64,000 bases of DNA from assembly GCA_027972325.1 (NCBI GenBank), contig JAPMOS010000012.1, positions 723,960 to 787,959 on the forward strand. The letters are read 5' to 3'. The position numbers and the translations under genes were made by a program. This DNA is from Paratrimastix pyriformis (Eukaryota; Preaxostyla; Paratrimastigidae). The notes beneath the pieces are model-generated. The model was not told the origin of the DNA and did not search any database. It saw nothing but the letters and a program-made list of their open reading frames with translations. Shown here in pieces: positions 54,390 through 64,000 of the stretch; the stretch's first letter is position 1; each line of letters starts with the position of its first letter.

Positions 54390-55663
54390 TCAGGAGCTTG
54401 TGGAGGACGGGGGAGCAGGAGCTGACGGTCCCACGTCGCTTCGAGGAGCAACAATCAACACGGGAGCTTGAGGGTAAAATCCGAGAGAGCGGAGCGTTTG
54501 TGGGTAGTCGGCCTCCGAAAAAGAACGCCGTGGGAATGGAGTCGACAAGGAAAATGAGGCAGGTGGGTACTCCTTGCTTTCTAAAAAATCCACAACGTGT
54601 TGCAGGAGATGGTCAGGGGCAAAACGCCGTTCAAGGAGTTCGCCAGCTGGCAATCGGATGCGAATACGCACTGAGTCGGATTCCGGTGGTTCTGGGGGCA
54701 GATCACGGATAAGACGCTGCCGTCGCATCTCGACGGCCTGCACAACAACAAGAGGTTGAGCCAGAACGGGGGAGTGGAGGGGCTACTCAGCGGGTGGGTG
54801 GGGTGGGGTGGGGTGGGGTGGGGGTGGGGGTGGGGGTGGGGGGGGGGGGGGGGCTGCAAACCTCGTTGGCACTCTGTTCGATCGCATCCTGCATTTCTTT
54901 TCGTTCGCGTTCTTCCTCTGCCTGCCGTCGAGCGGCTTCCTGACTCTCCAGCTACCGAGGAAACAGCGCCAACATTTCGAGACGAGACATAAGAGCGGCA
55001 GACCCTCGCCTGGTCTTCGGCCAACGCAGCCTGATATTCACGGTCTTGGTCCTGACGAAGCTGTCGCGCTTCGTCACGCTCGTCGCTTAAGAAAGATGTG
55101 GGAAACCAGAAAGCTCCGTTAGCTGACAGACCGTTCGGTATTCACGGCAGCCAGAGCGGCCTGTCTGACAGCGATGGAATTGGAGATCCGCGTGATCAAC
55201 TCCTGGGGTCGGAGGAAACCTGAAATGGTGTCGATGACGGTCGGGTGGGGTTGTCCCGGCTCAACGAGAGCAAGAAACGGGAAGCCGGCCGCTCGCAATT
55301 CCTGCGAGAGCAAATAGCCCTCCTTTTGGTGGATGGAACATCCCCAGAGAAGAAGTCGTTCATCAAAGAAAGAAATCACCGAATCGGAGGCGAGAGTCTC
55401 TCTATGTCGTCGGAGTGAGGAGTGAGCGGTGTTCCCGCGAAAATAGAGGCAACAAACTTGCAAAATTGCTCGGTGGAAGCATGCGATGGTGAAAGAAGGA
55501 AAATCGCTAGGAAACGGGACTGGTCCCGGGCCTGCTGGAGAGCGTCGAGATGAGTCCCACCGAGAAAGCGCGGGTGGCGTTCCCCAAAGGAGTGTCTATA
55601 AAACTCTGTGAATGTCTGTCCAGCTCCAGGTGGAGCAAAGAGGCGTTTGAGAGCCTTCAGCAT
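54390..55663 (-). CDS. UBXD8/FAF2-like protein (UAS + coiled coil + UBX)
   Basis: It starts at MLKALKRLFAPP. The UAS (thioredoxin-like) domain reads FYRHSFGERHPRFLGGTHLD, ALQQARDQSRFLAIFLLSPS and FCKETLASDSVISFFDERLL (across a GTTTGT intron), then LWGCSIHQKEGYLLSQELRA and GFPFLALVEPG. A Glu/Arg/Gln coiled coil follows. The UBX domain is SVRIRIRLPAGELLERRFAP, LQHVVDFLESKEYPP, TPFPRRSFSEADYPQTLRSL and GFYPQAPVLIVAP, including the FPR loop typical of p97/Cdc48 binding. The architecture matches FAF2/UBXD8 of ER-associated degradation. The N-terminal UBA domain and the hairpin membrane anchor of animal UBXD8 are not visible before the UAS domain, so the start may be downstream of a missing exon, or the protein may be shorter. 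It diverges from the CBM20-HECT gene with a 170-bp intergenic gap. Confidence 0.88.
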
Positions 55664-55832
55664 GGCTTGTGCCGGCGCACCTCCGAAAAGGGCAAACGAT
55701 GCGGTCGCTGCGACCCCTGACACGCCGGGCTTTTTTGGCGCACTCGTCGCACTCGGCACTCGGCGAGCCCCGTCATCTGCCGTTCGGACCACACACCAAA
55801 TCGTTCAACACCAAATCGTTCAAGCCACCTCC

Positions 55833-58066
55833 ATGCTTGTTAATTTTTCGGTGCGCTATCGCACATGCTGGGGTCAAACCCTATGCGTTGTAGGCTCCTG
55901 CCCAGAGCTGGGAAACTGGAATCCCTTTCGTGCATATGCTCTTACCTTTGAGGAGTACGAATTTTGGGCTGGTACAGTTTCCCTCTCTTCGTCCATCTCC
56001 CGACTGGAATATAAGTATTGCATCCGCACTGATGCTGGTGCAGTCCTTTGGGAGGATTCTCGCAATCGAGTTCTCGAGTTGCCGCCTCCAAGAATTTTGG
56101 ATCTTTCCGCGGTTCTTTCCCTGGCCGACCTGTGGAACCAGGCGTGCACTCGTTCATTGGCGGATCCGGTGTGCCTCCTCCGGCCGGAACCGGCGGAGAT
56201 GGCTAGTTGGGAGTTGAGAATCCCGCAGAGCAATTATTGTCTTCGATCGACACGCTTTGTTGATTCGAAACCGTGTCTTTACCCTCGTGTGCCGTACACC
56301 ATCAACAGGGCCACCATTCTGTCGGATTCGTTTGATGTCTGTCCCGTCCTCAGAGTCGCAGCCATGCTATTTTTGGGAATATAGTCACTCCAATCAGCAC
56401 CGAACATCTCGATCACCTTTTACGGAGAACCTGGCATTGATTGTGGAGGAGTCCGCAGAGAATGGCCAGTTCGCCCCCCCCCCCCCCCCCCATCGCCATC
56501 GCCATCGCCATCCCCATCCCCATCGCCATCGCCATCGCCATCGCCATCCCCATCCCCATCCCCATCCCCATCCCCATCCCCATCCCCATCCCCATCCCCA
56601 TCCCCATCCCAATCTCCACCACCGACCCGCGCTAGCCCACCTCTGAACATCACTCTTCCCCCTCGCACTCGCCTAGGTTTTCATTGCTCTCCCAGCAGCT
56701 CTTCAGTGACGTGCTGGGACTCTTCCGATCCTCCTCAGCCGGGGCACTGACGACGACGGAAGTTGTGGAGATGACCCGACAGTTGTCATCCGATCCGCTG
56801 CGGACTCGATATGACTTTCGGGGCGGTGCGCTCCCCAGTTGGGATGCAGGGGTCTTTTTTGCGGGCGATCCGCTACCCTGGTTTCGTTTTGTTGGTCGCT
56901 TTATGGCGATTGCTCTTTGTGGTCGAGGCCTCCTCCCGTCGCGAATCGCTCTCTCCGTGCTGAAATACATTCTGGATGAGCCCTTGGGGGTGGCCGACCT
57001 TGTCCGAGATGCCCCCGAGTCCCTGGCGTTGGTCTGCGGCTGCACACATCTCTTCCAATTGTCTGGGGCAGGTTTCGTTTATTCTCAGGCAGAACCTGGA
57101 CGACCCCGCCGTTGCAATCGACGACTCGATTCACATGAGCGTTGACGAGGAGTACCTTGTGAGCACCCGGCTTCCATCTGCGGATCAACAGCAGCAGATC
57201 CAGCTCCCCGCTGTACCCGAACCTTGGCAGAGTTCCCTTGAGGCGGTCCGTAGCCGGTATTGTCAGGGAATTGGCCTAGCCCGATTCCATCGCACCACTG
57301 TCCTTGTCCCGAATGGAGATCAAGTACAGATCACAGAGGCCAACAAAGCCGAGTCTGCTGCTTTCACTTCGGGATGACTCTGATCGATCCACCAGGTTTT
57401 TGTGCCGACTTGTCCGATACCGCCTGGTCGATTCGATCCGAGAGTCGTTGGAGGCCATCAAAAGTGGGTTTTTTGAGGTCAGTCCCACCCCACTCCCAGC
57501 AGCGACTCACGCTCCATTTCATGCGGACAGGTCATCCAGCCATCCGATCTGAGGCGTTCCCGGTTGGACGCAGCCACAATATTCATGATGCTTTTTGGAG
57601 CTTCGTCAGTCTCGCTGGCCGAATGGCGGGTTGGGATCGACACGTATCCGTACGACCAGGGAAGCGTCTACATCTCTTGGTTCTGGCGATTTCTTGAAGA
57701 GTGCACTGACGAACAGCGGTCCAAGCTGCTCTGGTTCGTTACGGGGACTTCGGTCCAGCCCGCTGGCGGACTCTTGACCCTGGTTCCTCGGTTTACCGTT
57801 GTTGTGTCTGCAAGGTTGATTTAGCCGCTCACACCTCACTTGATCCACAATAGAGATTATCGGGAGAATTGTTTGCCCTCTGCGTCGACATGCAGGTCTG
57901 TTCTGCTCGTCTTTGCGATTCAAACGGAAGGGAAAACGCCACTTTTCGTCCCCCACGCACCCACAGCAATCAGCTGCGCCTGCCCCATTACAGCCGCTAC
58001 GAACTTCTCAAACGATACATGCTCCTGGCGTTGACAGATTGGACCCAAGGATTTGGCTTAGGTTAA
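55833..58066 (+). CDS. CBM20 starch-binding domain fused to HECT E3 ubiquitin ligase
   Basis: Eight exons join in frame: 55833-56336, 56385-56468, 56636-57031, 57072-57352, 57396-57477, 57531-57814, 57854-57895 and 57967-58066. They give about 590 residues. Residues 3-105 are a CBM20: VNFSVRYRTCWGQTLCVVGS, CPELGNWNPFRAYAL, EFWAGTVSLS, RLEYKYCIRTDAG and VLWEDSRNRVLELP. From about residue 150 a complete HECT domain follows: NISITFYGEPGIDCGGVRRE, PWFRFVGRFMAIALCGRGLL, VQITEANKAEFLCRLVRYRL, RESLEAIKSGFFEVIQP, SVYISWFWRFLEECTDEQRS and LLWFVTGTSVQPAGG. The catalytic cysteine is about residue 557 in LPSASTCSNQLRLPHY, which spans an intron. The end is TQGFGLG. HECT ligases transfer ubiquitin through this cysteine; CBM20 binds alpha-glucans. 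The fusion implies ubiquitination directed to starch- or glycogen-associated proteins (inference). Confidence 0.9.
56485..56614. repeat. poly-C plus (CCATCG)/(CCCATC) hexamers, intronic
   Basis: Fills most of the second intron (56469-56635) of the CBM20-HECT gene. Confidence 0.9.
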
Positions 58067-58235
58067 ATGGTTGGGGGATTTGGGTTTCGCTCAAGGAGCT
58101 CTTCTGAGAAACATCGACATATTTGGGTGTGCCGGATGCATTTCATGTCTTGCCCGCTGTTCCCCGGTGTGACACGGACTCTTCCTCGCGTTTTGAACGT
58201 TTTTTTTTTTGCTGGTCGCGTGATTCCCGTCGTTG

Positions 58236-59292
58236 ATGGAAACAGCTTCCCCGACGGAGACGCCTCCTGTGATCGGCTCCATTTTTCGTGTGAGTGAAGT
58301 CACCACGGGAAAAGCAGGAGTTCCCATCCCACAACAGCATACGAACCCGAATCCGAGAACGAACCCAAATTCCGCTCTCGGCCCCAAGAGGAAGGAGTCA
58401 GCTTTTTATTCGTTTTTTTTTCCTGACAGTTTTTTCTGCATCATTTCCAGACCTCATCTAATACCGAACAAGCCGCTGGCGCCATTTCGCTTTTCCCTAG
58501 AGCCGAACCGCTTTCCGCCTCGCTCAGCAGTATTGGGCAAGCCTCTGAAAGCCTCTCCAACGCTGGACCGGACCCATCCTCCGGGCGAAGGACTTCCCTC
58601 GATCCCTCCGCTCGCGCTGGGGGCGCTCCCGTCACCGGCCGACCAGCTCGTGCCCAATCAGGGAGCCAAGGAAGCAGCAGCCAATGCCAACACACACCCT
58701 GGCCCGGCCCAGCCCTTTGCTGGGGCGCCCCTTCTTTCCTCCCCGATGCCCCAGCCTCCCTTAGCCCCGCACCTCTCTCACTCCGCCCTCACGGCGCCCC
58801 CGGCTGCGGAGCCGTTTCCTTCGGCTCGGTCCCTGACCAAGAGTTTGACGTACTCCTTACCGACCCAGCGCTCATTGACGCTCAGCGAATCCGGGACAAC
58901 GACCGCAACCGACGGACCGAGCCCCTCCGGCGTCGCCTCCAGCTCGGCTGCCGCCGCTGCCGCCGGGATTCGCGCCGCTGAGGGGCACCGCGCCTCTGGC
59001 GGGCCGGCGGTTTCTGGGGGGAACGTCGACGTCGACCGGGCTGCGAGCCCCACCCTGCGAGCCTTTGCCTCGGCAATCCTGAAAACAGTCGCCGCCGCTG
59101 CGGCCGCCGAGGGTACCGCGGCTGCTCCTGCGAGTGGCGGGTGCACCTCCCCGCGGCGGGTGTTGGGCTCACCTCGCTCTCGGAGCCTGGGCCACAGCCA
59201 ACAAGCCAGTGGCAGTCAGGAGCCTTCTCCGGCCGAACCACACCTGCGAAGGTCGGGTGAGGGTTGGTGCGATTTGAGTGACCACACCCGGA

Positions 59293-59356
<64 letters not shown>

Positions 59357-60810
59357 CACACACACGCACGCACGCACGCACACTCACGCACAACACACAC
59401 ACTCATCCTGCTTCACCCCCTCTCTCTGCCGACCCTCGTGTCCCTCCCTCCCCCTCGCCCTTGCGCCCTCCTTCATCCGATGTTCCCGATCGTTTGTCTA
59501 GTTACCAACGTGCCGGCCGGCCCTTGCATACACCACCCTATGCTGGCCCTGGACGGAGCCCCCGCACCTCGGGGGTGGCGCACACGCCCAGGGCGAACCA
59601 GCATCGCTCTCTGTCCCCCTACCGACTGCCGGCACCACCCCAGCCAAGCCCCGGATCGCCTGCCCCCGCCTCGCCCCTCTCAACATCCTCCTCGTCGGAC
59701 TCGTCGCCCATCACATCGCGGACGGTCGCTCTGGCCTCCACACTCGCTTCGGCTGGTCTGGAGCCTTGGGCGTTTGCTTTTGGGTGGTCCCACGCCCCAC
59801 GACCCACACCGATGCTGACCGGACCCGTTGCTGCTTCCCTAGGAACGGCCATCTCTCAGGTGCGCGGGCTGGTCCCTCCGCATGCCTTCTCTGTTCCTCG
59901 TGCCCCCTCGTCTCCCCTGTCGAACGCTCCGCCATCGCAGCGACCCGCTGCTCTCTCGATGGGCGATCAGGCTTCGACCCTGGCCGAGAATGACGACGGT
60001 GGGAGCGAGGACATGGCCGGGGGGGAGGGGGCCCTTGAGCACGGGGTCCGCAGTCCCCGTACCGAGCGTAAGCCTGCCGGCACAGGCTCTTTGGTGCTCA
60101 CCGCTGTCTGTACGGCCGGCCGCGACCCCGAGCCCGCATCAGCGCACACTCACATCGCTGCCTCTCCCTGGCATCCACGCAGCCCGCAATCGAGGCGACC
60201 CCCCGGCGGCCCGCCACGCCGCCCATCGGCAGCCCTCAGGATGCCGACCGGCGGGACCACGAGAGTGCTGCATCTCCTGCCATGGCCAGCCAACAGAGCG
60301 GGGAGACCCCACCCAGCGGAGGCCGGGACGGTGGCGACACGGCTGCTCTACAAGCGCTGCTGCGGCAGGAGCAGGCCCGGGGGGCGCAGCTCGAGGAGAA
60401 GCTTCGAACCATCGAGAGCCTCCACCAGGCCACCATCCAGCAGGTCGGCCCCGTCCGGGTCCCGTTTCTTTCTCATGCTTTCCTCGCCTCCCATTGTGCC
60501 TCCTGCCTGCCACGTGGTCGCAGGTGGCCGCCTACAAGAGCAGAGTGGAAACTGTCATCAAGACGCTCCACGATCGGCTCCTGTCCGAGCAGGTCCTTCT
60601 GCATTGCATGATGCGCTCCTGGGAGGGCCATTCGGCGTGCTTGCACAACAAGGCAGTGCCTTTCGCCGAGGATCATGCCCACTCCGAAAGGGCAATCATG
60701 ACCCTGTCGCATTGGCGCAGACACCCACGTGGCGCACAGAGCTATCTCTCTACTTTTTTATTTTCCCGTGACTTCGTACTTCCTGTTTGACACACACCCA
60801 CACACACACA

Positions 60811-60885
<75 letters not shown>

Positions 60886-63005
60886 ACGCCTGTTGGTGTG
60901 AACTCCCCTGTTCACACCAACTTGTCCCTTTCAACATCGTCCTTCTTGCTTCTGCTTCTGTACAACACACACACACCCACACACACACACACACACACAC
61001 TCTGCTTCTGTACAACACACACACACACCCACACACACACATACGCACATCGATTCATTTCCCATTTGACCTGCGAATCTTAGGAGCAGCACCGCATCGC
61101 CATGCGCAAAGTGGAGGCGGTCTGTTCGTGTCGCTGCGCCCGCGGCTGACGTGGCTGACCGAGACCCTCCCCTCTAGGAACGAGATGCAGCCTTACAGGC
61201 CATGGACAAGCGTGCCAGCGCGCAAGCCGATGTCCAGAAGGAGATCGAGCTGCGGGTCTGCTTGTTGGTGCGCCAGATCCCGTCCGGCACCGCAGATGCT
61301 CTCGTCGTCACCCCCTTCGGATCCCCGATGCCCACCGCGGATGCTCTCGTCATCAGCCTTCTCCTCTTCTGGGGCACGGTCCAGGTCACGGAGTACATGC
61401 AAGCCAAGGACGCCGAGCTCGGGGCCTTCCAGCAGCAATTGCTGCAGGGTTCGCACCCCAGGCCGCACAGCCCCTGCGACACAATGCGAGCGCGCCTCAC
61501 CCCACCCTGTTTCTTGCCCCACTCCAATCTCAGGTCAGGAGGAGCACGACCGAGCGGCGCAGCTTTTCCAGGAGGCTGAGCGCGAATGGACCCAGGTTCG
61601 GCCTCTCGTCGACTTTGGCTTGTTTCCAACCATCCGTTGGGTTTCCTTTGACAGAATCTCCGCCGGACGGAGGCACAAAGGGACGCTCTCACGGGTCACC
61701 TGGCCCAGGCCCTCCACCACCAGGCGCAGGTGATTGCCCTCCTGCTCAATCCGCAGCCCATCCCGTCTGTGCCGTGGGTGGGACACTCATTTCGCTGGTT
61801 TTTCGGCCCCGAGATGGATCCGCTCCGGACGTCACCTCACGGGGGCTGTGGGCGGGTCGGGGGAGCCAGTGGAGCGATCCTGCTGGGTTTGCAGGAGCAT
61901 GTGGGCTCGCTTCTGGACGACCCCAACCACCTCGTGGGCCCTGCGTCGGGGGACGATCCGGACGCGCCAGAAGAACCCTCCAGCGTGGTACCTCAGGCGG
62001 AGCTTGTCGAAGCCTGGTCCGAGTGGTGGATGCGTTGGGAGGCATCGGTTTGATGGCCATTTGCTCTTTCTTCTTCGCAGCCGCCACCTCCTGGATGCCC
62101 TCCAGCCCGGGCTGGCCAAGATCGAGGCCGACCCGCAAGGGGTTTTGGATCCTTCGAGATCTCTGCCCTCTGATGCTGCCTCTGCTCCTTCCCCGCCAGC
62201 TTCCGCCGTGGTTCCTGACCCCAGCACACCACATACGCCTCGACCGCCCGCCCCATTGAAGAAGCCCAACCCACCCGTGACTGCGCTCCCGCCCTTGCCG
62301 GCATTTCCGCCTTTGCCCGCATTGCCAGGACGAACGGACGGCCCTCGCTCTGGACCGAATCAGGAGGAGGCTGCCGTGGAATCGATGCCACGGCCTCGCC
62401 AGCCGCCTCCCGTTCGGACCTTCGCACCTCAACAAGCCCTCACTGTCTCGCCTGCACCCTCTCTCGCCGTTCTTCCTTCTCCCCTTTCCGGTCCTGCCCC
62501 AGTCCTGGCAGCCCCCACACTGGAACGGCCAGAGCGTTTCCGCAAGGGCGACTCGACGACGCGGCCTGATGAAGCGGGCGCGGCCCCCTCCAGCAATGGC
62601 GTTGACAAGTCCCCCATTGTGGGAAGCGCTCCAGTTCAGGACAACGCCGCCGGTGTGATCCCCACCGAAGAAGACCATTGCACCATGGTCGCGCCACACC
62701 AGACCCAGAGCAGCTTGGATACCACCGCCCTGGCTTCAGCACCCATTGCCACAGCCCCTCCCAGCTCTGTTCCGAGCATCACTGTGGAAGGCAGGTCCGA
62801 GAGCTGCCGCGACGATCCGAAGGTGCCGGTCGCTGCTGAGCCAGAGATCCAGGAAGAGAAAGAGGCGAACGAAATCGAGGATGAGGAAATCGCAGCACTG
62901 CAACGAGCAACAACCCTCCAAGAAGAGCTTCTGAGCCAAGAGGGGGACACCGACTTGGCATTTTTGTCCCGAGTCCGGAGCAGCATGGATCCGGGAACCC
63001 TCTGA
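58236..63005 (+). CDS. coiled-coil, low-complexity protein (telomere-proximal gene, many exons)
   Basis: I do not recognise a family. It starts METASPTETPPVIGSIFR and then uses a consensus GTGAGT donor, the only one of that type I found in a gene here. Long Ser/Pro/Ala-rich exons follow (about 58450-60150). A chain of small coiled-coil exons comes next: LRQEQARGAQLEEKLRTIES (60345-60440), VAAYKSRVETVIKTLHDRLL (60525), AMDKRASAQADVQKEIELR (61195), VTEYMQAKDAELGAFQQQLL (61380), EEHDRAAQLFQEAEREWTQ (61540) and RRTEAQRDALTGHLAQALHH (61663). The last exon (about 62080-63005) is Pro-rich and closes with an acidic helix (EANEIEDEEIAALQRATTLQ). Exon borders in the low-complexity parts are not resolved. 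It is the last gene before the telomere, with its stop about 190 bp from the first subtelomeric repeat. Confidence 0.6.
59287..59400. repeat. (ACGC)n tetramer array grading into (AC)n
   Basis: CGCACGCACG repeats followed by ACACAC, probably intronic in the last gene. Read in frame they give fictitious RTHARTHA peptides. Confidence 0.85.
60787..60882. repeat. (CA)n dinucleotide array, intronic
   Basis: A long CA tract with occasional CC interruptions. Shorter CA tracts occur at 60965-61000 and 61014-61050, associated with a duplicated CTTCTGTACAACACACAC segment. Confidence 0.9.
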
Positions 63006-63197
63006 TGGAATAGTGCATTCCCCTTATTCTCCGCCATCTCGTGAAAGAGCAAAGAGATAGTTTTTGCAAGAAGAGATTCCTGTCTCCCATGAAGCAAAAG
63101 CCAGAAGAGGGTCAAGTGGTCAAATGGGCGAAGAGGAGTTTTTGCCGGTGGGAAGGTCCAGGGTTCGAATCGGAGCGGGGGAAGTAAGAAGGGGGTT
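63006..63197. other. short unique spacer between last gene and subtelomeric arrays
   Basis: Only about 190 bp of non-repeat sequence. It contains a GGTTCGAATC B-box-like string at 63161-63170 without a pairing T-stem, and no gene. Confidence 0.6.
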
Positions 63198-63357
63198 GGG
63201 GAGCGGGATGTCTGGGGAGCGGGATGTCTGGGGAGCGGGATGTCTGGGGAGCGGGATGTCTGGGGAGCGGGATGTCTGGGGAGCGGGATGTCTGGGGAGC
63301 GGGATGTCTGGGGAGCGGGATGTCTGGGGAGCGGGATGTCTGGGGAGCGGGATGTCT
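63198..63357 (+). repeat. subtelomeric 16-bp array (GGGGAGCGGGATGTCT) x10
   Basis: Exactly ten tandem copies of a 16-mer, apparently identical. Confidence 0.95.
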
Positions 63358-63795
63358 GGGGACGTTAGGGTTATGTCTGGGGACGTTAGGGTTATGTCTG
63401 GGGACGTTAGGGTTATGTCTGGGGACGTTAGGGTTATGTCTGGGGACGTTAGGGTTATGTCTGGGGACGTTAGGGTTATGTCTGGGGACGTTAGGGTTAT
63501 GTCTGGGGACGTTAGGGTTATGTCTGGGGACGTTAGGGTTATGTCTGGGGACGTTAGGGTTATGTCTGGGGACGTTAGGGTTATGTCTGGGGACGTTAGG
63601 GTTATGTCTGGGGACGTTAGGGTTATGTCTGGGGACGTTAGGGTTATGTCTGGGGACGTTAGGGTTATGTCTGGGGACGTTAGGGTTATGTCTGGGGACG
63701 TTAGGGTTATGTCTGGGGACGTTAGGGTTATGTCTGGGGACGTTAGGGTTATGTCTGGGGACGTTAGGGTTATGTCTGGGGACGTTAGGGTTATG
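63358..63795 (+). repeat. subtelomeric 21-bp array (GGGGACGTTAGGGTTATGTCT) x20.9
   Basis: Twenty full copies and one partial copy follow the 16-mer array without a gap. The unit equals the 16-mer with its GCGGG core replaced by CGTTAGGGTT, a piece of telomeric sequence. The last copy runs directly into the telomere. Confidence 0.95.
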
Positions 63796-64000
63796 GGTTA
63801 GGGTTAGGGTTAGGGTTAGGGTTAGGGTTAGGGTTAGGGTTAGGGTTAGGGTTAGGGTTAGGGTTAGGGTTAGGGTTAGGGTTAGGGTTAGGGTTAGGGT
63901 TAGGGTTAGGGTTAGGGTTAGGGTTAGGGTTAGGGTTAGGGTTAGGGTTAGGGTTAGGTTGAGGGTTAGGGTTAGGGTGGGGTTAGGGTTAGGGTTAGGG
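63796..64000 (+). repeat. telomere (TTAGGG)n
   Basis: About 34 hexamers with the G-rich strand running 5' to 3' toward the window end, so this is a right-hand chromosome end. Variant units (GGTTGAGGG, GGGTGGGG) occur near 63957-63980. Confidence 0.97.

Noticed and set aside
57861-58066. HECT C-lobe that seemed to lack its catalytic cysteine (RTHSNQL)
   Set aside because: Reading straight through includes a 71-bp intron (57896-57966). Splicing at GTCTGT..CACAG gives LPSASTCSNQL with the cysteine in place.
63118-63190. tRNA-like GGTTCGAATC B-box string
   Set aside because: The flanking bases (CAGG before, GGAG after) cannot form a T-stem, and no acceptor-stem or anticodon-arm pairing was found around it.
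63064-63801. Open frame of 245 codons reading MSGDVRV repeats
   Set aside because: It is a translation of the 16-mer and 21-mer subtelomeric arrays. Both unit lengths leave it open by chance, and there is no gene signal.

Overview
This is a protist-like nuclear chromosome end. The right edge (63796-64000) is a (TTAGGG)n telomere tract, so the window runs from a gene-dense interior to the chromosome tip. The DNA is strongly GC-rich. Almost every gene is split by short introns (about 40-330 bp). No operons, Shine-Dalgarno sites or prokaryotic operators are visible. Protein content (CCC-complex subunit CCDC93, PLRG1/PRP46, CK1, Hip, DOCK, UBXD8-like, HECT ligase, kinesin, SNARE) is generally eukaryotic. 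The combination of TTAGGG telomeres, high GC and dense introns would fit a Preaxostyla-type flagellate such as Paratrimastix, but that is a guess and no marker in the window fixes the taxon.

Layout. 1-860: 3' part of a proline-rich gene (+). 1203-6120: one long, unrecognised minus-strand gene ending in a polyQ tail. 6327-7073: LRR protein (+). 7331-9453: phospholipase B-like protein (-). 9591-13280: DUF4659/CCDC177-like coiled-coil protein (+). 13492-16217: CCDC93 (-). 16337-17338: TIR transposon copy 1. 17513-20540: PLRG1/PRP46 WD40 (-). 20674-24440: casein kinase 1 with a huge disordered tail (+). 24700-26274: Hip/ST13 (-). 26409-28406: AVT/SLC38-type amino acid transporter (-). 28705-31597: OAS-like nucleotidyltransferase (+). 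31786-32785: transposon copy 2, inverted. 32830-37896: kinesin (+). 38205 to about 39000: Vti1-like SNARE (-). 39063 to about 54140: DOCK-family gene (-). 54390-55663: UBXD8/FAF2-like (-). 55833-58066: CBM20-HECT fusion (+). 58236-63005: coiled-coil/low-complexity protein (+). 63198-64000: two subtelomeric tandem arrays, then the telomere.

The genes form no single pathway, although several serve membrane traffic and protein turnover (CCDC93, Vti1-like SNARE, UBXD8-like, HECT ligase, DOCK). The most striking items are (i) a starch/glycogen-binding CBM20 domain fused to a HECT ubiquitin ligase, (ii) a 2'-5' oligoadenylate synthase-like enzyme with an expanded PPRS repeat, (iii) two 1.0-kb TIR elements with intact 4-bp target duplications, (iv) an unusual 5' splice-site consensus (GTCYGY), and (v) subtelomeric repeats showing how a 16-mer became a 21-mer containing telomeric sequence.

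Limits: all splice junctions were inferred by eye from reading-frame continuity and GT/GC-AG dinucleotides. Junctions quoted with exact coordinates keep frame. Spans given as approximate, and the low-complexity parts of the long genes, are uncertain. No homology search was run.
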